From AG11 sp040005695 (GTDB lineage Bacteria > Gemmatimonadota > Gemmatimonadetes > Gemmatimonadales > Gemmatimonadaceae), in NCBI GenBank assembly GCA_040005695.1, contig JBDTYL010000097.1, forward strand, positions 1 through 23,743: 23,743 nt of DNA. The letters run 5' to 3'. The position numbers and the translations under genes are program-made. Below, in pieces: positions 14,988 to 23,038 of this stretch. Numbering within the stretch: position 1 is the stretch's first letter; each line of letters opens with the position of its first letter. Below the pieces are notes generated by a model. The model was not told the DNA's origin and made no database searches. It saw only the letters and a program-made list of their open reading frames with translations.

Positions 14988-17900
14988 ATGAGCAGTTTGC
15001 ATTCGCGACCGGCATCGCTGTGCCGAGTCGGGTTCGCCATCCTTGTGATGACGACCGCGCTCCTCGCCTGTGGCGAACAGCCGCCACCGCCGTGGCACCA
15101 GGAGGCGGGCTACCGGTGGCGCGATCTCGTCGTGCATCCCGGTGCGCCGGGCTTCACGCACATGGAAGGTGGCCGGAGCGGCATCGACTTCCAGAACGCC
15201 GTGAGCGACTCGGTGCTGCTCGGCAACCGCATCCTCGCGCAAGGCGCTGGGGTCGCCCTCGGCGACGTGGACGGCGACGGCCGCCCCGACGTGTTCCTCG
15301 CGAAGACAGAAGGCTGCAGCGCCCTGTACCGGAACCTCGGCAACTGGAAGTTCGAGGACATCACGAAGAGCGCCGGCGTCGGCGCGTGCGACAGGCACTC
15401 GAGTGGGGCTGCCTTTGCCGACATCGACGGCGACGGCGATCTCGATCTCGTGCTGCTCTCGACGACGGGACCGAACGCCATCTTCCTCAACGACGGCAAG
15501 GGTCACTTCACGGAGCGGCGCGATCTCGGGCTCGACACGACGGGCCGCGGGGGCACCACCATCACCATGGCCGACGTGAACGGCGACGGAACGCTCGACC
15601 TGTACGTCGCGAACTACAAGGCGTACAGCCCCGTCGACACGATCCCGCCGCAGGATCGTGCACCGGGCCGACTCGTGCGCCAGACGAGCCCGGGCCACTA
15701 CGAGGTCGTCCCCGAACGACAGAAGGATTTCCGGCTCGTGAACCGTCCCGACATGGGCGGCATGAACATGACCATGCGCGGCGAGCCCGACGACTTCTAC
15801 CTCAACCAGGGCGGCCACTTCACGCGCGTGCCGCTCACGTCAGACCACTTTCGCGATGCGAAGGGGCAGGCCCTCAAGCAGGAGCCAGAATCCTTCGCCC
15901 TCGGCGCGAAGTTCGTGGACCTCAATGGCGACGGGGTGCCGGACCTCTACATCGCGAACGACTTCGAGGACAACGACCAGCTCTGGTTCGGCGACGGTCG
16001 TGGCGGCTTTCGTCTCGCGGACTGGACGGCCCAGCGGCAGACCAGCAACTCGTCGATGGGCGTGGACGTGGCCGACATCAATGGGGATGGCCTGCCCGAC
16101 TTGTTCGAAGTCGACATGCTGAGCAATGACTCGCGTCGCCTCAAGACCGAGATGCCCACGCACACGGCGCTGCCGAAGAAGGTGGGCGACCTCGAGACGC
16201 AGCTGCAGCAGCAGCGGAACACGCTCTTCCTCAATCGCGGGGACGGGACGTTCGCGGAGATCGCGCAGTATGCCGGTGTGCAGGCGAGCGGCTGGAGCTG
16301 GAGCACGATGTTCCTGGACGTGGACCTCGACGGCTGGCAGGACATCCTCATCACCAACGGCCACCCATGGGACATCATGGACGCCGACACGCAGGAGCGG
16401 CTGCAGCACCGGCCCCTCGGCGCCGACTGGCGGCGCGAGCGTTGGGAGTATCCAACGCTTCCGCTGAAGAACGTCGCGTTCCGGAATCGCGGCGACATGA
16501 CCTTCGAGGACGTGAGCGACAGGTGGCACTTCGGGCTGGAGAACGACATCTCGCACGGCATGGCGGCGGCGGACCTCGATGGCGACGGTGACCTCGACGT
16601 CGTGATCAACCGCCTGGGCGCGCCGGCGTTGGTGCTGCGCAATGACGCATCGGCGCCGCGCGTCGCGGTGCGACTCGCGGGCACGGCACCCAACACCATG
16701 GCCGTGGGTGCGCGCATCCGGCTCCTGGGCGGCGCCATCCCGCTCCAGCAGCGGGAGGTCGAAGTCGGCGGCCTCTACCTCTCGCACAGCGACTACGAAG
16801 CGTCATTCGCGATGGGGAAGGCGGACAGTGCGTCACTCGTGATCGACTGGCGCGACGGCAAGCGTACGACAATCCCTGGTGTGCGCCCCAACCGACTCTA
16901 CGAGGTCACCGAGTCTACCGCGACTGCCCCGCCGCCCGCGCCCGCGCCAATTGTCGCGCCGCTGTTCGAGGATGCCACCGCGCAGCTTGGCGGGCACGTA
17001 CACGTCGATGCGCCCTTCGATGACTGGGCGCGACAGTTCCTCCTCCCGAACGCCCTCTCGCTGCTCGGACCCGGCGTCGCGTGGTTCGACTACGACGGAG
17101 ACGGCTTCGAGGATCTCCTTGTCGGCGCGGGGACGGGGGGGCGCCTCGGTGTCTTCCGGAACAGCGGCGGCCATCTCGTGCCGCAACCCACGCAGGGTCC
17201 CCTCGCCCCCGCCGATTTCACCACGGTACTCGGCATGAAAGCGAATGGCTCGTCGCAACTACTCGCTGGTGTGTCGAGCTGGGAGGGACAGGGGGGAACG
17301 CAGCCGGCGGCGGTGAGCATTGCGGCAGGTCGCGGAGGCGTCGCCAGCAGCAGCGTCCCGCTCATACCGCCGCTCGATGCATCCACGGGACCAATGGCGC
17401 TCGGCGACTACGATGGCGACGGCACCCTGGACCTGTTCGTCGGCGGACGGATGGTGCCGGGTCGATATCCCGCCGCTGCATCTTCGCGCTTGTTCCGCAA
17501 CGATGGCGGACGATTCGTCTTCGACTCCGCGGCGTCCGCGCCGCTCGCGAACATCGGCCTCGTGTCGGGAGCGATCTTCGCGGACATCAATGGCGATGGC
17601 AAGCCGGATCTCGTGCTCGCGCGCGAGTGGGGCTCCGTCGCGTTGTTCCTGAATCAGGGCGGGCACTTCGTGCGGGCGCCGGCATCGTGGGGACTGGACC
17701 GGTGGACCAGCCGGTGGAACGGCATCGCCGCGGGTGACCTCGACGGCGACGGCCGACTGGACCTCGTCGTCACGAGCTGGGGGCGCAACACGTCGCTCCA
17801 GGCGGACAGCGCGCGACCGCTCGTGATGCTGCACGGTCCATTCGGCAGTGGCGGTGAGGAGGAGCTGCTGCTCGCGCGCGAGGACGCCCGCGTTCATGGG

Positions 17901-18686
17901 CTCGCGCCACTGAACAGCTTTCCGCGCATGCGTACCGTCATCCCGGATCTCGTCACGCGCGTGGGCTCCTTTGCCGCGTACGCCGACGCGACGGTGGAGA
18001 AGGTGCTCGGACCACACATGGCCCAGACGCAGCGTACCGACATCACGACGCTGAGCAGCATGGCATTCATGAACCGGGGTGACCACTTCGACGCCGTGCC
18101 CCTTCCGGCCGAGGCGCAGCTTGCGCCCGCGTTCTATGCGGGTGTGGCGGACTTCGATGGGGACGGGAAGGAGGACGTGATGCTGACGCAGAACTTCTAT
18201 CCCACGGCGGTGGGCATTCCCCGCTACGACGCCGGCCGGGGCCTGCTCCTGCTCGGCGATGGCAAGGGTGGGCTGACGCCCATGTCCGGCGCGAACTCGG
18301 GCATCGTCGTGTACGGAGACCAGCGGGGCGCCGCGTACGCGGACGTCGACCGGGACGGTCGGCTGGACGTCGCCATTTCGCAGAATGGTGCGGCGACACG
18401 ACTGTTGCGGAACCGGGGGGCGACGCCGGGCCTGCGGGTGCGATTGCGGGGCTCCGCCGCGAATCCGGAGGGAGTGGGCGCCCAGATCCGGGTGGTCTAT
18501 GGTGATCGGATGGGTCCGGTACGGGAGGTGCAATCCGGGTCGGGATACTGGTCGCAGAATGGCGCGGTGCAGGTGTTCGGGCTCTCCGGAACGCCGACGG
18601 GGGTCTGGGTGCGCTGGCCCGGGGGCATGGTCACCCGCACTCCCGTGCCGAAGTCGGGGCGCGCGGTGCTGGTGTCCGGCCCATAG
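14988..18686 (+). CDS. Large FG-GAP/VCBS repeat lipoprotein with two UnbV (ASPIC) modules, CRTAC1-like
   Basis: This is a 1232-residue predicted surface lipoprotein. ATG 14988 opens a lipoprotein signal with lipobox LLAC (Cys28). There is no clear ribosome binding site, and the frame extends upstream without a signal. The mature protein is built of FG-GAP/VCBS propeller blades carrying Ca-binding loops of the form D-x-[DN]-x-D-G-x-x-D. I count thirteen, at about residues 93, 145, 196, 311, 363, 444, 529, then 701, 807, 866, 917, 1055 and 1119. A UnbV/ASPIC-like domain follows each set: about 552-640 ('AVGARIRLLGG..REVEVGGLYLSHSD') and about 1148-1230 ('GVGAQIRVVYG..REVQSGSGYWSQN'). The protein is thus two CRTAC1-type units joined end to end. 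Members of this class are exported and thought to act in adhesion or ligand binding, and are often encoded near SusCD genes. The exact role is unknown. Confidence 0.94.
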   Translation: MSSLHSRPASLCRVGFAILVMTTALLACGEQPPPPWHQEAGYRWRDLVVHPGAPGFTHMEGGRSGIDFQNAVSDSVLLGNRILAQGAGVALGDVDGDGRPDVFLAKTEGCSALYRNLGNWKFEDITKSAGVGACDRHSSGAAFADIDGDGDLDLVLLSTTGPNAIFLNDGKGHFTERRDLGLDTTGRGGTTITMADVNGDGTLDLYVANYKAYSPVDTIPPQDRAPGRLVRQTSPGHYEVVPERQKDFRLVNRPDMGGMNMTMRGEPDDFYLNQGGHFTRVPLTSDHFRDAKGQALKQEPESFALGAKFVDLNGDGVPDLYIANDFEDNDQLWFGDGRGGFRLADWTAQRQTSNSSMGVDVADINGDGLPDLFEVDMLSNDSRRLKTEMPTHTALPKKVGDLETQLQQQRNTLFLNRGDGTFAEIAQYAGVQASGWSWSTMFLDVDLDGWQDILITNGHPWDIMDADTQERLQHRPLGADWRRERWEYPTLPLKNVAFRNRGDMTFEDVSDRWHFGLENDISHGMAAADLDGDGDLDVVINRLGAPALVLRNDASAPRVAVRLAGTAPNTMAVGARIRLLGGAIPLQQREVEVGGLYLSHSDYEASFAMGKADSASLVIDWRDGKRTTIPGVRPNRLYEVTESTATAPPPAPAPIVAPLFEDATAQLGGHVHVDAPFDDWARQFLLPNALSLLGPGVAWFDYDGDGFEDLLVGAGTGGRLGVFRNSGGHLVPQPTQGPLAPADFTTVLGMKANGSSQLLAGVSSWEGQGGTQPAAVSIAAGRGGVASSSVPLIPPLDASTGPMALGDYDGDGTLDLFVGGRMVPGRYPAAASSRLFRNDGGRFVFDSAASAPLANIGLVSGAIFADINGDGKPDLVLAREWGSVALFLNQGGHFVRAPASWGLDRWTSRWNGIAAGDLDGDGRLDLVVTSWGRNTSLQADSARPLVMLHGPFGSGGEEELLLAREDARVHGLAPLNSFPRMRTVIPDLVTRVGSFAAYADATVEKVLGPHMAQTQRTDITTLSSMAFMNRGDHFDAVPLPAEAQLAPAFYAGVADFDGDGKEDVMLTQNFYPTAVGIPRYDAGRGLLLLGDGKGGLTPMSGANSGIVVYGDQRGAAYADVDRDGRLDVAISQNGAATRLLRNRGATPGLRVRLRGSAANPEGVGAQIRVVYGDRMGPVREVQSGSGYWSQNGAVQVFGLSGTPTGVWVRWPGGMVTRTPVPKSGRAVLVSGP

Positions 18687-18720
18687 CAGTGGGGCGGGGC
18701 ATGCGTGCGGAAGAGTCGCG

Positions 18721-18737
18721 CGGGGGCATGGCCCCCG
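18721..18737 (+). terminator. Short GC-rich hairpin after the FG-GAP/UnbV gene
   Basis: CGGGGGC (18721-18727) pairs with GCCCCCG (18731-18737) around an ATG loop, 34 bp past the stop codon. No T-run follows, so it could be a weak terminator or simply an RNA 3'-end structure. It lies 62 bp before the response-regulator start. Confidence 0.4.
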
Positions 18738-18799
18738 ACTTGCCCTGATCGAGGTGGAGCGGCCGGGTACCGCGCAACGCGGGACGCAGGAGAGATTCA

Positions 18800-19204
18800 G
18801 TGCCAACTGGTAAGTCCGGACTTCCGCCGATCCTCGTGGTCGACGACAATCATGACAACGCGGAAATCATCAAGCAGTACCTCGAGATTCGCGGATACCC
18901 CATCACCGTTGCGCATGACGGCGACGAGGCGCTCGCGCTGTTCGAGACGGTACGGCCCGCGCTCGTGCTGCTCGACGTCATGATGCCGGGACGCGATGGG
19001 TGGGAAGTGTGCCGGCTGATGAAGCAGCATCCCGTCCTCGGCAAGTCGGTGCGCATCATCATGGTCACCGCGCTCGATGCCTGGGAAGACAAACGCGAAG
19101 CGCTGCAGCTCGGCGCGGACGATTACGTGGAGAAGCCATTTGACCTGCCGACGCTGGCCAAGACCGTGCAGCGCAACCTCGAACAGATGCGCGTCGTCTC
19201 CTGA
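18800..19204 (+). CDS. Single-domain response regulator (CheY-like receiver)
   Basis: This is a 134-residue stand-alone receiver domain with no output domain. It is phosphorylated by a partner histidine kinase, which is not encoded in the window. The start is GTG 18800, with AGGAGAGA at 18788-18795 at good spacing. All hallmark residues are present: the acidic pair Asp15-Asp16 ('ILVVDDNHDN'), phospho-acceptor Asp59 ('LVLLDVMMPGRDGWEVC'), the switch Thr90 ('IIMVTAL') and Lys112 ('DDYVEKPFD'). It should therefore be a functional phospho-switch. The EAL-domain gene follows 36 bp later in the same direction. The two are probably one operon, in which this protein could modulate the phosphodiesterase or relay to another target. 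The pairing is inferred from position only. Confidence 0.96.
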   Translation: MPTGKSGLPPILVVDDNHDNAEIIKQYLEIRGYPITVAHDGDEALALFETVRPALVLLDVMMPGRDGWEVCRLMKQHPVLGKSVRIIMVTALDAWEDKREALQLGADDYVEKPFDLPTLAKTVQRNLEQMRVVS

Positions 19205-19241
19205 CACGGCCTCGCGTCTTCTGCGACGCAAGCAGGCCGTG
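19205..19241 (+). promoter_or_regulatory. Hairpin spanning the response regulator/EAL gene junction and the EAL start codon
   Basis: CACGGCCT (19205-19212) pairs with AGGCCGTG (19234-19241), and GCGTC (19214-19218) pairs with GACGC (19225-19229) inside. The 5' arm begins directly after the response-regulator stop. The 3' arm includes the purine-rich AGCAGG region and the first base of the GTG start of the EAL gene. In the folded RNA the start region of the downstream gene would be hidden. Confidence 0.55.
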
Positions 19242-20878
19242 TGAGCGACTCCATCCTCCTCGCTGATTCGGACGACCCCGCGATTGGCGCCGCCGCGGCG
19301 CTGCTCGACGGGTGGCGGGCCGAATACCGCGCGAACGACGACCTCGGCACCGCGATCGCGGAACCGGGCGTTCGTGCCGTGCTGGTGACGACGAGCGCCC
19401 CGGGTGACCTCCGCACGTGCGTCGAGGCCGCGCATGCGCGTGGCTGTCCGGTCATTGTCGGGTGTGCGGACGAAGCCGCACGGCGACGCGCGGTGGAACT
19501 GCGGGCGGAGGAGTGGTACCTCATTCCGGCGACGCCCGGGGAGATCGCCGCCCGCGTGTGGTCCGCCGTGGCGCGCGCTGCCGCGGCCGGCGCGGCCGCG
19601 AGCGAGAAGGCGGACAAGACGGAACTCGAGAACATGCTGCACGACTCGCTCACCGGGCTGCCGACATTGCCGGTGGCGATCGAGCGCTCGCGTGCCCTCT
19701 TCAAGGAGCGCGGGGAGCTCGTGGTGCTGTACCTGAACTTCGTGCGCTACAGCAAGATCGAGGAGATCTACGGCTGGGAAAAGCTCGACGCGGTGCTCGA
19801 GACGACGGCGAGCGCCGTGCGCGCGTTCCTCGACGACGACGACCTCCGCGCCTCGCGCCTGATGGTGAGCTTCAGCAACGACGACGACTTCATCTTCTTC
19901 CACGTGCCCGCCAGCGGCGTGGCGGCGGCCACCGACGGCGAGATCACGGAAATGGTGACGCGCCTCCAGCGTCACGTCGCCGCGCAGATCGAGACGGCGC
20001 ACGGCGAGGACATCGCCGCGCTGTTCGACATCTACGTCGGTCGCGCACACCTGTACTACAATCCGAAGATCCGCCTCGAGCGCGTCATCTATCGCGGTAT
20101 CCGCGAGGCGCAAAATGCGTCCCGCTCGCTCGAGCAGCGCGAGCGCGCGCGGCGCGTGAACGACCTCAAGACGGCCATCCGCGACCGCGGCGTGTACGTG
20201 GACTATCACCCCATCGTCGTCGCCACCACGCGCGAGATCTTCGGCTACGAGGCGCTGGCCCGCGGGCAGCTGCGCACGCTGCGCAGCCCCGAGGTGATGT
20301 TCGACGTGGCGGCCGAGGCGGACCTCATCTGGGAGCTGAGTCGACTGTGTCGCGAGCGGGCGCTGGAGGGAATGAGCACGCGGCTCGAGGAGGGCCAGCT
20401 GCTGTTCCTCAACGTGGATCCGCATGACTTCGCCGACCCGATGTTTTCCGAGAATGAGGTGAGCGAGCCCTCGCGCGTGGTCATCGAGATCACCGAGCGC
20501 ACGGCGATCAAGGACTACCCGAAGTTCCGCGAGCGGTTGAAGGCCTTTCGCGCCGCGGGATTCCGCTTCGCGGTGGATGACGCCGGCAGTGGCTACGCCG
20601 GACTCGGGTCCATTGCGAACCTCGAGCCGGACTTCATCAAGCTCGACATCTCCCTGATCAACTCCATCGACACGAACTTCATCAAGCAGAACCTCGTGCA
20701 GACGATGGTGCGCTTCGCGAACGATCACGGCGCGATGGTGATCGCGGAAGGCGTGGAGCGCGCGGAGGAGTTCAAGACGGTGCAGGACCTCGGCGTGCAC
20801 CTGGTGCAGGGCTTCTTCCTCCACCGGCCGCAGTCGGCGTCGTCGCCCATCGTGCACTCGACCGCGGCCGCGGGGTAA
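19241..20878 (+). CDS. EAL-domain c-di-GMP phosphodiesterase-type protein with degenerate receiver and GGDEF domains
   Basis: The product is 545 residues with GTG start 19241. Residues 1-120 look like a receiver fold that has lost the phosphorylation site (opens 'ILLADSDD', no conserved phospho-Asp). Residues about 130-290 are GGDEF-like: the entry motif 'MLHDSLTGLP' is kept, but the signature is 'NDDDF' at 213-217, so cyclase activity is unlikely. Residues about 310-535 are an EAL domain with the key residues in place: E337-A338-L339, Asn in 'FLNVDP', the Glu residues of 'EITER' (from 416), Asp446-Asp447 in 'DDAGSGY', Lys467 in 'FIKLD', Glu503 in 'EGVER', and Gln of 'VQGFF'. It should hydrolyse c-di-GMP in the cytoplasm. 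There is no membrane segment. It is downstream of and co-directional with a single receiver gene. The degenerate domains probably regulate it (GTP sensing or protein contact). Confidence 0.95.
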   Translation: MSDSILLADSDDPAIGAAAALLDGWRAEYRANDDLGTAIAEPGVRAVLVTTSAPGDLRTCVEAAHARGCPVIVGCADEAARRRAVELRAEEWYLIPATPGEIAARVWSAVARAAAAGAAASEKADKTELENMLHDSLTGLPTLPVAIERSRALFKERGELVVLYLNFVRYSKIEEIYGWEKLDAVLETTASAVRAFLDDDDLRASRLMVSFSNDDDFIFFHVPASGVAAATDGEITEMVTRLQRHVAAQIETAHGEDIAALFDIYVGRAHLYYNPKIRLERVIYRGIREAQNASRSLEQRERARRVNDLKTAIRDRGVYVDYHPIVVATTREIFGYEALARGQLRTLRSPEVMFDVAAEADLIWELSRLCRERALEGMSTRLEEGQLLFLNVDPHDFADPMFSENEVSEPSRVVIEITERTAIKDYPKFRERLKAFRAAGFRFAVDDAGSGYAGLGSIANLEPDFIKLDISLINSIDTNFIKQNLVQTMVRFANDHGAMVIAEGVERAEEFKTVQDLGVHLVQGFFLHRPQSASSPIVHSTAAAG

Positions 20879-20900
20879 CGCCCCGCGTGGCGCGGTGTTA
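20876..20900. terminator. Bidirectional terminator-like inverted repeat containing both stop codons
   Basis: Between the convergent EAL and waaA genes, TAACGCC (20876-20882) pairs with GGTGTTA (20894-20900), and GCG pairs with CGC around a TGG loop, with a two-base bulge. The outer arms are the TAA stop of the EAL gene and, on the other strand, the TAA stop of waaA. It is the only non-coding structure separating the two genes. Confidence 0.5.
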
Positions 20901-22172
20901 CGTGAGCAGGTCGCGCACGAGGTCGTAGGAACGCTCCGCGGCACCCAGGCCGCGTCGCACGACGCGCAGCGCGGCGTCGCCCGCCGCGCGCCGGTCGCTC
21001 GCCGAGCCAAGCCACCGGTCGAGCACCGCCAGCGTACGCTCCGGGTCCGTCACGCTCAGCGCCGCGTCGTCGTCGAGGAGCAGGCGGGCGTCGCGACTCG
21101 AGCCGTACTGCGGCCCGAAGAGCACCGGTGCGCCGAACGCCGCCGGCTCGAGCACCGAGTGCAGGCCCGCCGCGTGAAACCCGCCACCCACGAACGCCAC
21201 GCTCGCAAGCAGGTACAGGTCGCCCAGGATGCCCACCTGGTCCACCAGCACGACATCGGCGGTGCCGGCACTCGGATCTCCGATGCGGGCGATGCGAATG
21301 CCCGAACCGATTCCCCACTGCTCGATGGCGGCGAGATGCGCCATCGTGGGCTCGTGTGGCGCAATGATCAGCCGCGCGGCGGGCACACGGGCACGCAGGC
21401 GCGTCCACGCGGGCAGCAGCACGGCTTCGTCGCCGGGCCACGTGGAGCCGGCCACGAGCGTGGGGCGTCCGTCGCCCAGGGTGCGCATGATCGGCGCATT
21501 GCGATCGACAGTTCGCGCGCGTGCCCACACCTGGTCGTAGCGCGTGTCGCCCGTGACACTCACGCGCGAGACCGGCACGCCGAGTGCGACGAGGCGATCC
21601 GCGTCGCCTGCACTGATGGCGCCCACGCGATCCAGCCGCGCGTACGCCTCGCGCAGGATGGCGCGGGCGAACCCTGAGCGACGGGACGATCCTTCCGCGA
21701 GCGTCGCGCTGATGAGTCCCAGCCGAGTGCGACGACGCGCCGCTTCCCGCGCGAGCGTCGGCCACACATCGAGCTTGCTGAATACCAGCGCCGTGGGCGC
21801 GAGCGCGGCCAGGATGCGCCGCATGTCGCGCGAGCCGTCGAAGGGCAGGACGTCACAGAAGTCCACGGGCAGCCGCGCCGCGAAGCTGCGCGCGCTCGGC
21901 GAAAAATACGTGTAGGCCATCTGCGTGCGCGGGTCGCGCTCGCGCGTGAGCTCGAGGACGGGTCGCGCCTGGAGCCCCTCGCCCACGCTCGGCGCGTGCA
22001 TCCACAGGAGCGGCCGCGAGGAGTCGCGCGCGAAGGACTCGAAGCGCGCGACAGCGCCGCGGCGCGCCGCGAAGGTCTCCACGAGCTTGCTCCCGTTCGC
22101 CGGCGCCAATGCAGCGAGGGTGCGGGCAAGGAATGCCGCGCCCTCGTAGCCTGCGCGCAGGGCGACGTTCAC
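20898..22172 (-). CDS. waaA: 3-deoxy-D-manno-octulosonic acid (Kdo) transferase
   Basis: This enzyme (WaaA/KdtA) transfers Kdo from CMP-Kdo to the lipid A precursor, the first step of LPS core assembly, at the cytoplasmic face of the inner membrane. The product is 424 residues, normal for the family. The N-terminal half has 'LLWMHAPSVGEGLQARPVL', matching the W-x-H-A-x-S-V-G-E signature, and 'QMAYTYFSPSA'. The middle has 'PTALVFSKLDVWPTL' and 'LGLISATL' and, after the linker, 'LVAGSTWPGDE' with 'RLIIAPHEP'. The C-terminal half has 'VAFVGGGFHAAGLHSVLEPAAFGAPVLFGP', the donor-binding region of the GT-B fold. Start GTG 22172 is chosen because family likeness begins there; the frame stays open upstream, but it reads as an antisense shadow of the next gene. 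It lies 19 bp after the DsbA-like gene, probably in the same transcript. Confidence 0.95.
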   Translation of the reverse strand: MNVALRAGYEGAAFLARTLAALAPANGSKLVETFAARRGAVARFESFARDSSRPLLWMHAPSVGEGLQARPVLELTRERDPRTQMAYTYFSPSARSFAARLPVDFCDVLPFDGSRDMRRILAALAPTALVFSKLDVWPTLAREAARRRTRLGLISATLAEGSSRRSGFARAILREAYARLDRVGAISAGDADRLVALGVPVSRVSVTGDTRYDQVWARARTVDRNAPIMRTLGDGRPTLVAGSTWPGDEAVLLPAWTRLRARVPAARLIIAPHEPTMAHLAAIEQWGIGSGIRIARIGDPSAGTADVVLVDQVGILGDLYLLASVAFVGGGFHAAGLHSVLEPAAFGAPVLFGPQYGSSRDARLLLDDDAALSVTDPERTLAVLDRWLGSASDRRAAGDAALRVVRRGLGAAERSYDLVRDLLT

Positions 22173-22191
22173 GCGACGCGCGGCACGGTGG

Positions 22192-22914
22192 TCAGCGGCC
22201 CCCGCGCGCCTTCGCCAGCTGCCGGTCGATTGCCACGCGGAAGCTGTCAACGGGATAGGCGCCCTCGAGACGCTCGTCGCCAACGTAGAAGGTGGGCGTG
22301 GACTGCACGCCGTTGGCCTTGCTGCGCTGCTGGTCCGCATCGATGAGCGCGATGGTCGCGTGAGTCGCCATGCAGCTGCGCCACCTCGCGGCATCCACGC
22401 CGGCGACTGTGGCCAGGGAGTCGAACGTGGGCATCGGGTTCGCCTGGGCGGCCCACTTTGCCTGCGTGTTGAAGAGCGACTCGTGCAGTACCCAGAACTT
22501 CCCCTGCACGGACGCGCACATCGCGGTCTCGGATGCCGCCCGCGCATTCGCGTGCAGCGACGGGATCGGGAAGTTGAGGTAGGCCAGGCGCACCTTGCCG
22601 GCCTGCACGTATTCCTTGTCCAGCGCGGCAAACGACTCGTCGTGCCAGCGCTTGCAGTACGGACACTGGAAGTCGCTGATCTCCACGAGCCAGATGGGCG
22701 CCGACGCCGCGCCGCGGATGCGTCCACGGTCGGCCAGTGAGCTGATCGAATCCATGGGAGCGGCGCCGGCGTGCGACACGGCCGTGGCAGACACGTCGCC
22801 ACCGGACGCGGAGACCTGCTGCGACACGGGTGCGGCGTCTGTCCTGCTGCAGGCGCCGCCGGCGGCGAGGAGCACGATGGCGCCGAGGCGGCGGAGCGAA
22901 GCGATGCGCGGCAT
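22192..22914 (-). CDS. DsbA-family thiol:disulfide protein with thioredoxin fold, probable lipoprotein
   Basis: The product is 240 residues from ATG 22914. An ATG at 22950 would add 12 polar residues, but an AT-rich -10-like element abuts it. The N-terminus is a signal with Cys22 after L-L-A-A-G-G-A, an acceptable but not ideal lipobox. A low-complexity Ser/Ala linker follows, then a thioredoxin-type domain with the redox motif Cys84-Pro-Tyr-Cys87 ('ISDFQCPYCKRWH') and the cis-Pro loop 'QSTPTFYVGDERLEG'. An alpha-helical insertion with further single cysteines ('AMCASVQG', 'RSCMATH') matches the DsbA/DsbG-like Thioredoxin_4 family. It should make or shuffle disulfides in the periplasm, which fits the Cys-containing lipoproteins in this window. 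It precedes waaA in the same direction. Confidence 0.92.
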   Translation of the reverse strand: MPRIASLRRLGAIVLLAAGGACSRTDAAPVSQQVSASGGDVSATAVSHAGAAPMDSISSLADRGRIRGAASAPIWLVEISDFQCPYCKRWHDESFAALDKEYVQAGKVRLAYLNFPIPSLHANARAASETAMCASVQGKFWVLHESLFNTQAKWAAQANPMPTFDSLATVAGVDAARWRSCMATHATIALIDADQQRSKANGVQSTPTFYVGDERLEGAYPVDSFRVAIDRQLAKARGGR

Positions 22915-22950
22915 GAGTCCGGAAGGATGGGGGAAGCGCGACGTCTGCAT

Positions 22951-23038
22951 AAGATAATCGCGTCGTGCGGCAGGCGGCGAGCTGTCCCGGTTGGTGCACC
23001 ACCCGCCATATTACGAGAGTCCAAACTTCCAGAATGGA
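22951..23038. promoter_or_regulatory. Divergent intergenic region between DsbA-like and TPM genes
   Basis: These 88 bp separate two divergently transcribed genes and should hold both promoters. AT-rich islands stand out from the GC-rich surroundings: TATCTT on the minus strand (plus 22951-22956) and CATATTAC on the plus strand (23007-23014). Both resemble -10 elements, but I find no good -35 partner at standard spacing. Confidence 0.35.

Noticed and set aside
13692..15818. Minus-strand frame of ~708 codons spanning the divergent intergenic region
   Set aside because: It overlaps the GT-C gene in another frame and the UnbV gene antisense. The composition is that of a shadow frame.
17259..18806. 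Minus-strand frame of ~515 codons opposite the FG-GAP/UnbV gene
   Set aside because: The complementary strand encodes repeated DxDGDG calcium loops. The antisense product has no motifs.
18797..21010. Long minus-strand frame opposite the receiver and EAL genes
   Set aside because: It is an antisense shadow, rich in Arg/His/Glu, of two clearly recognised genes.
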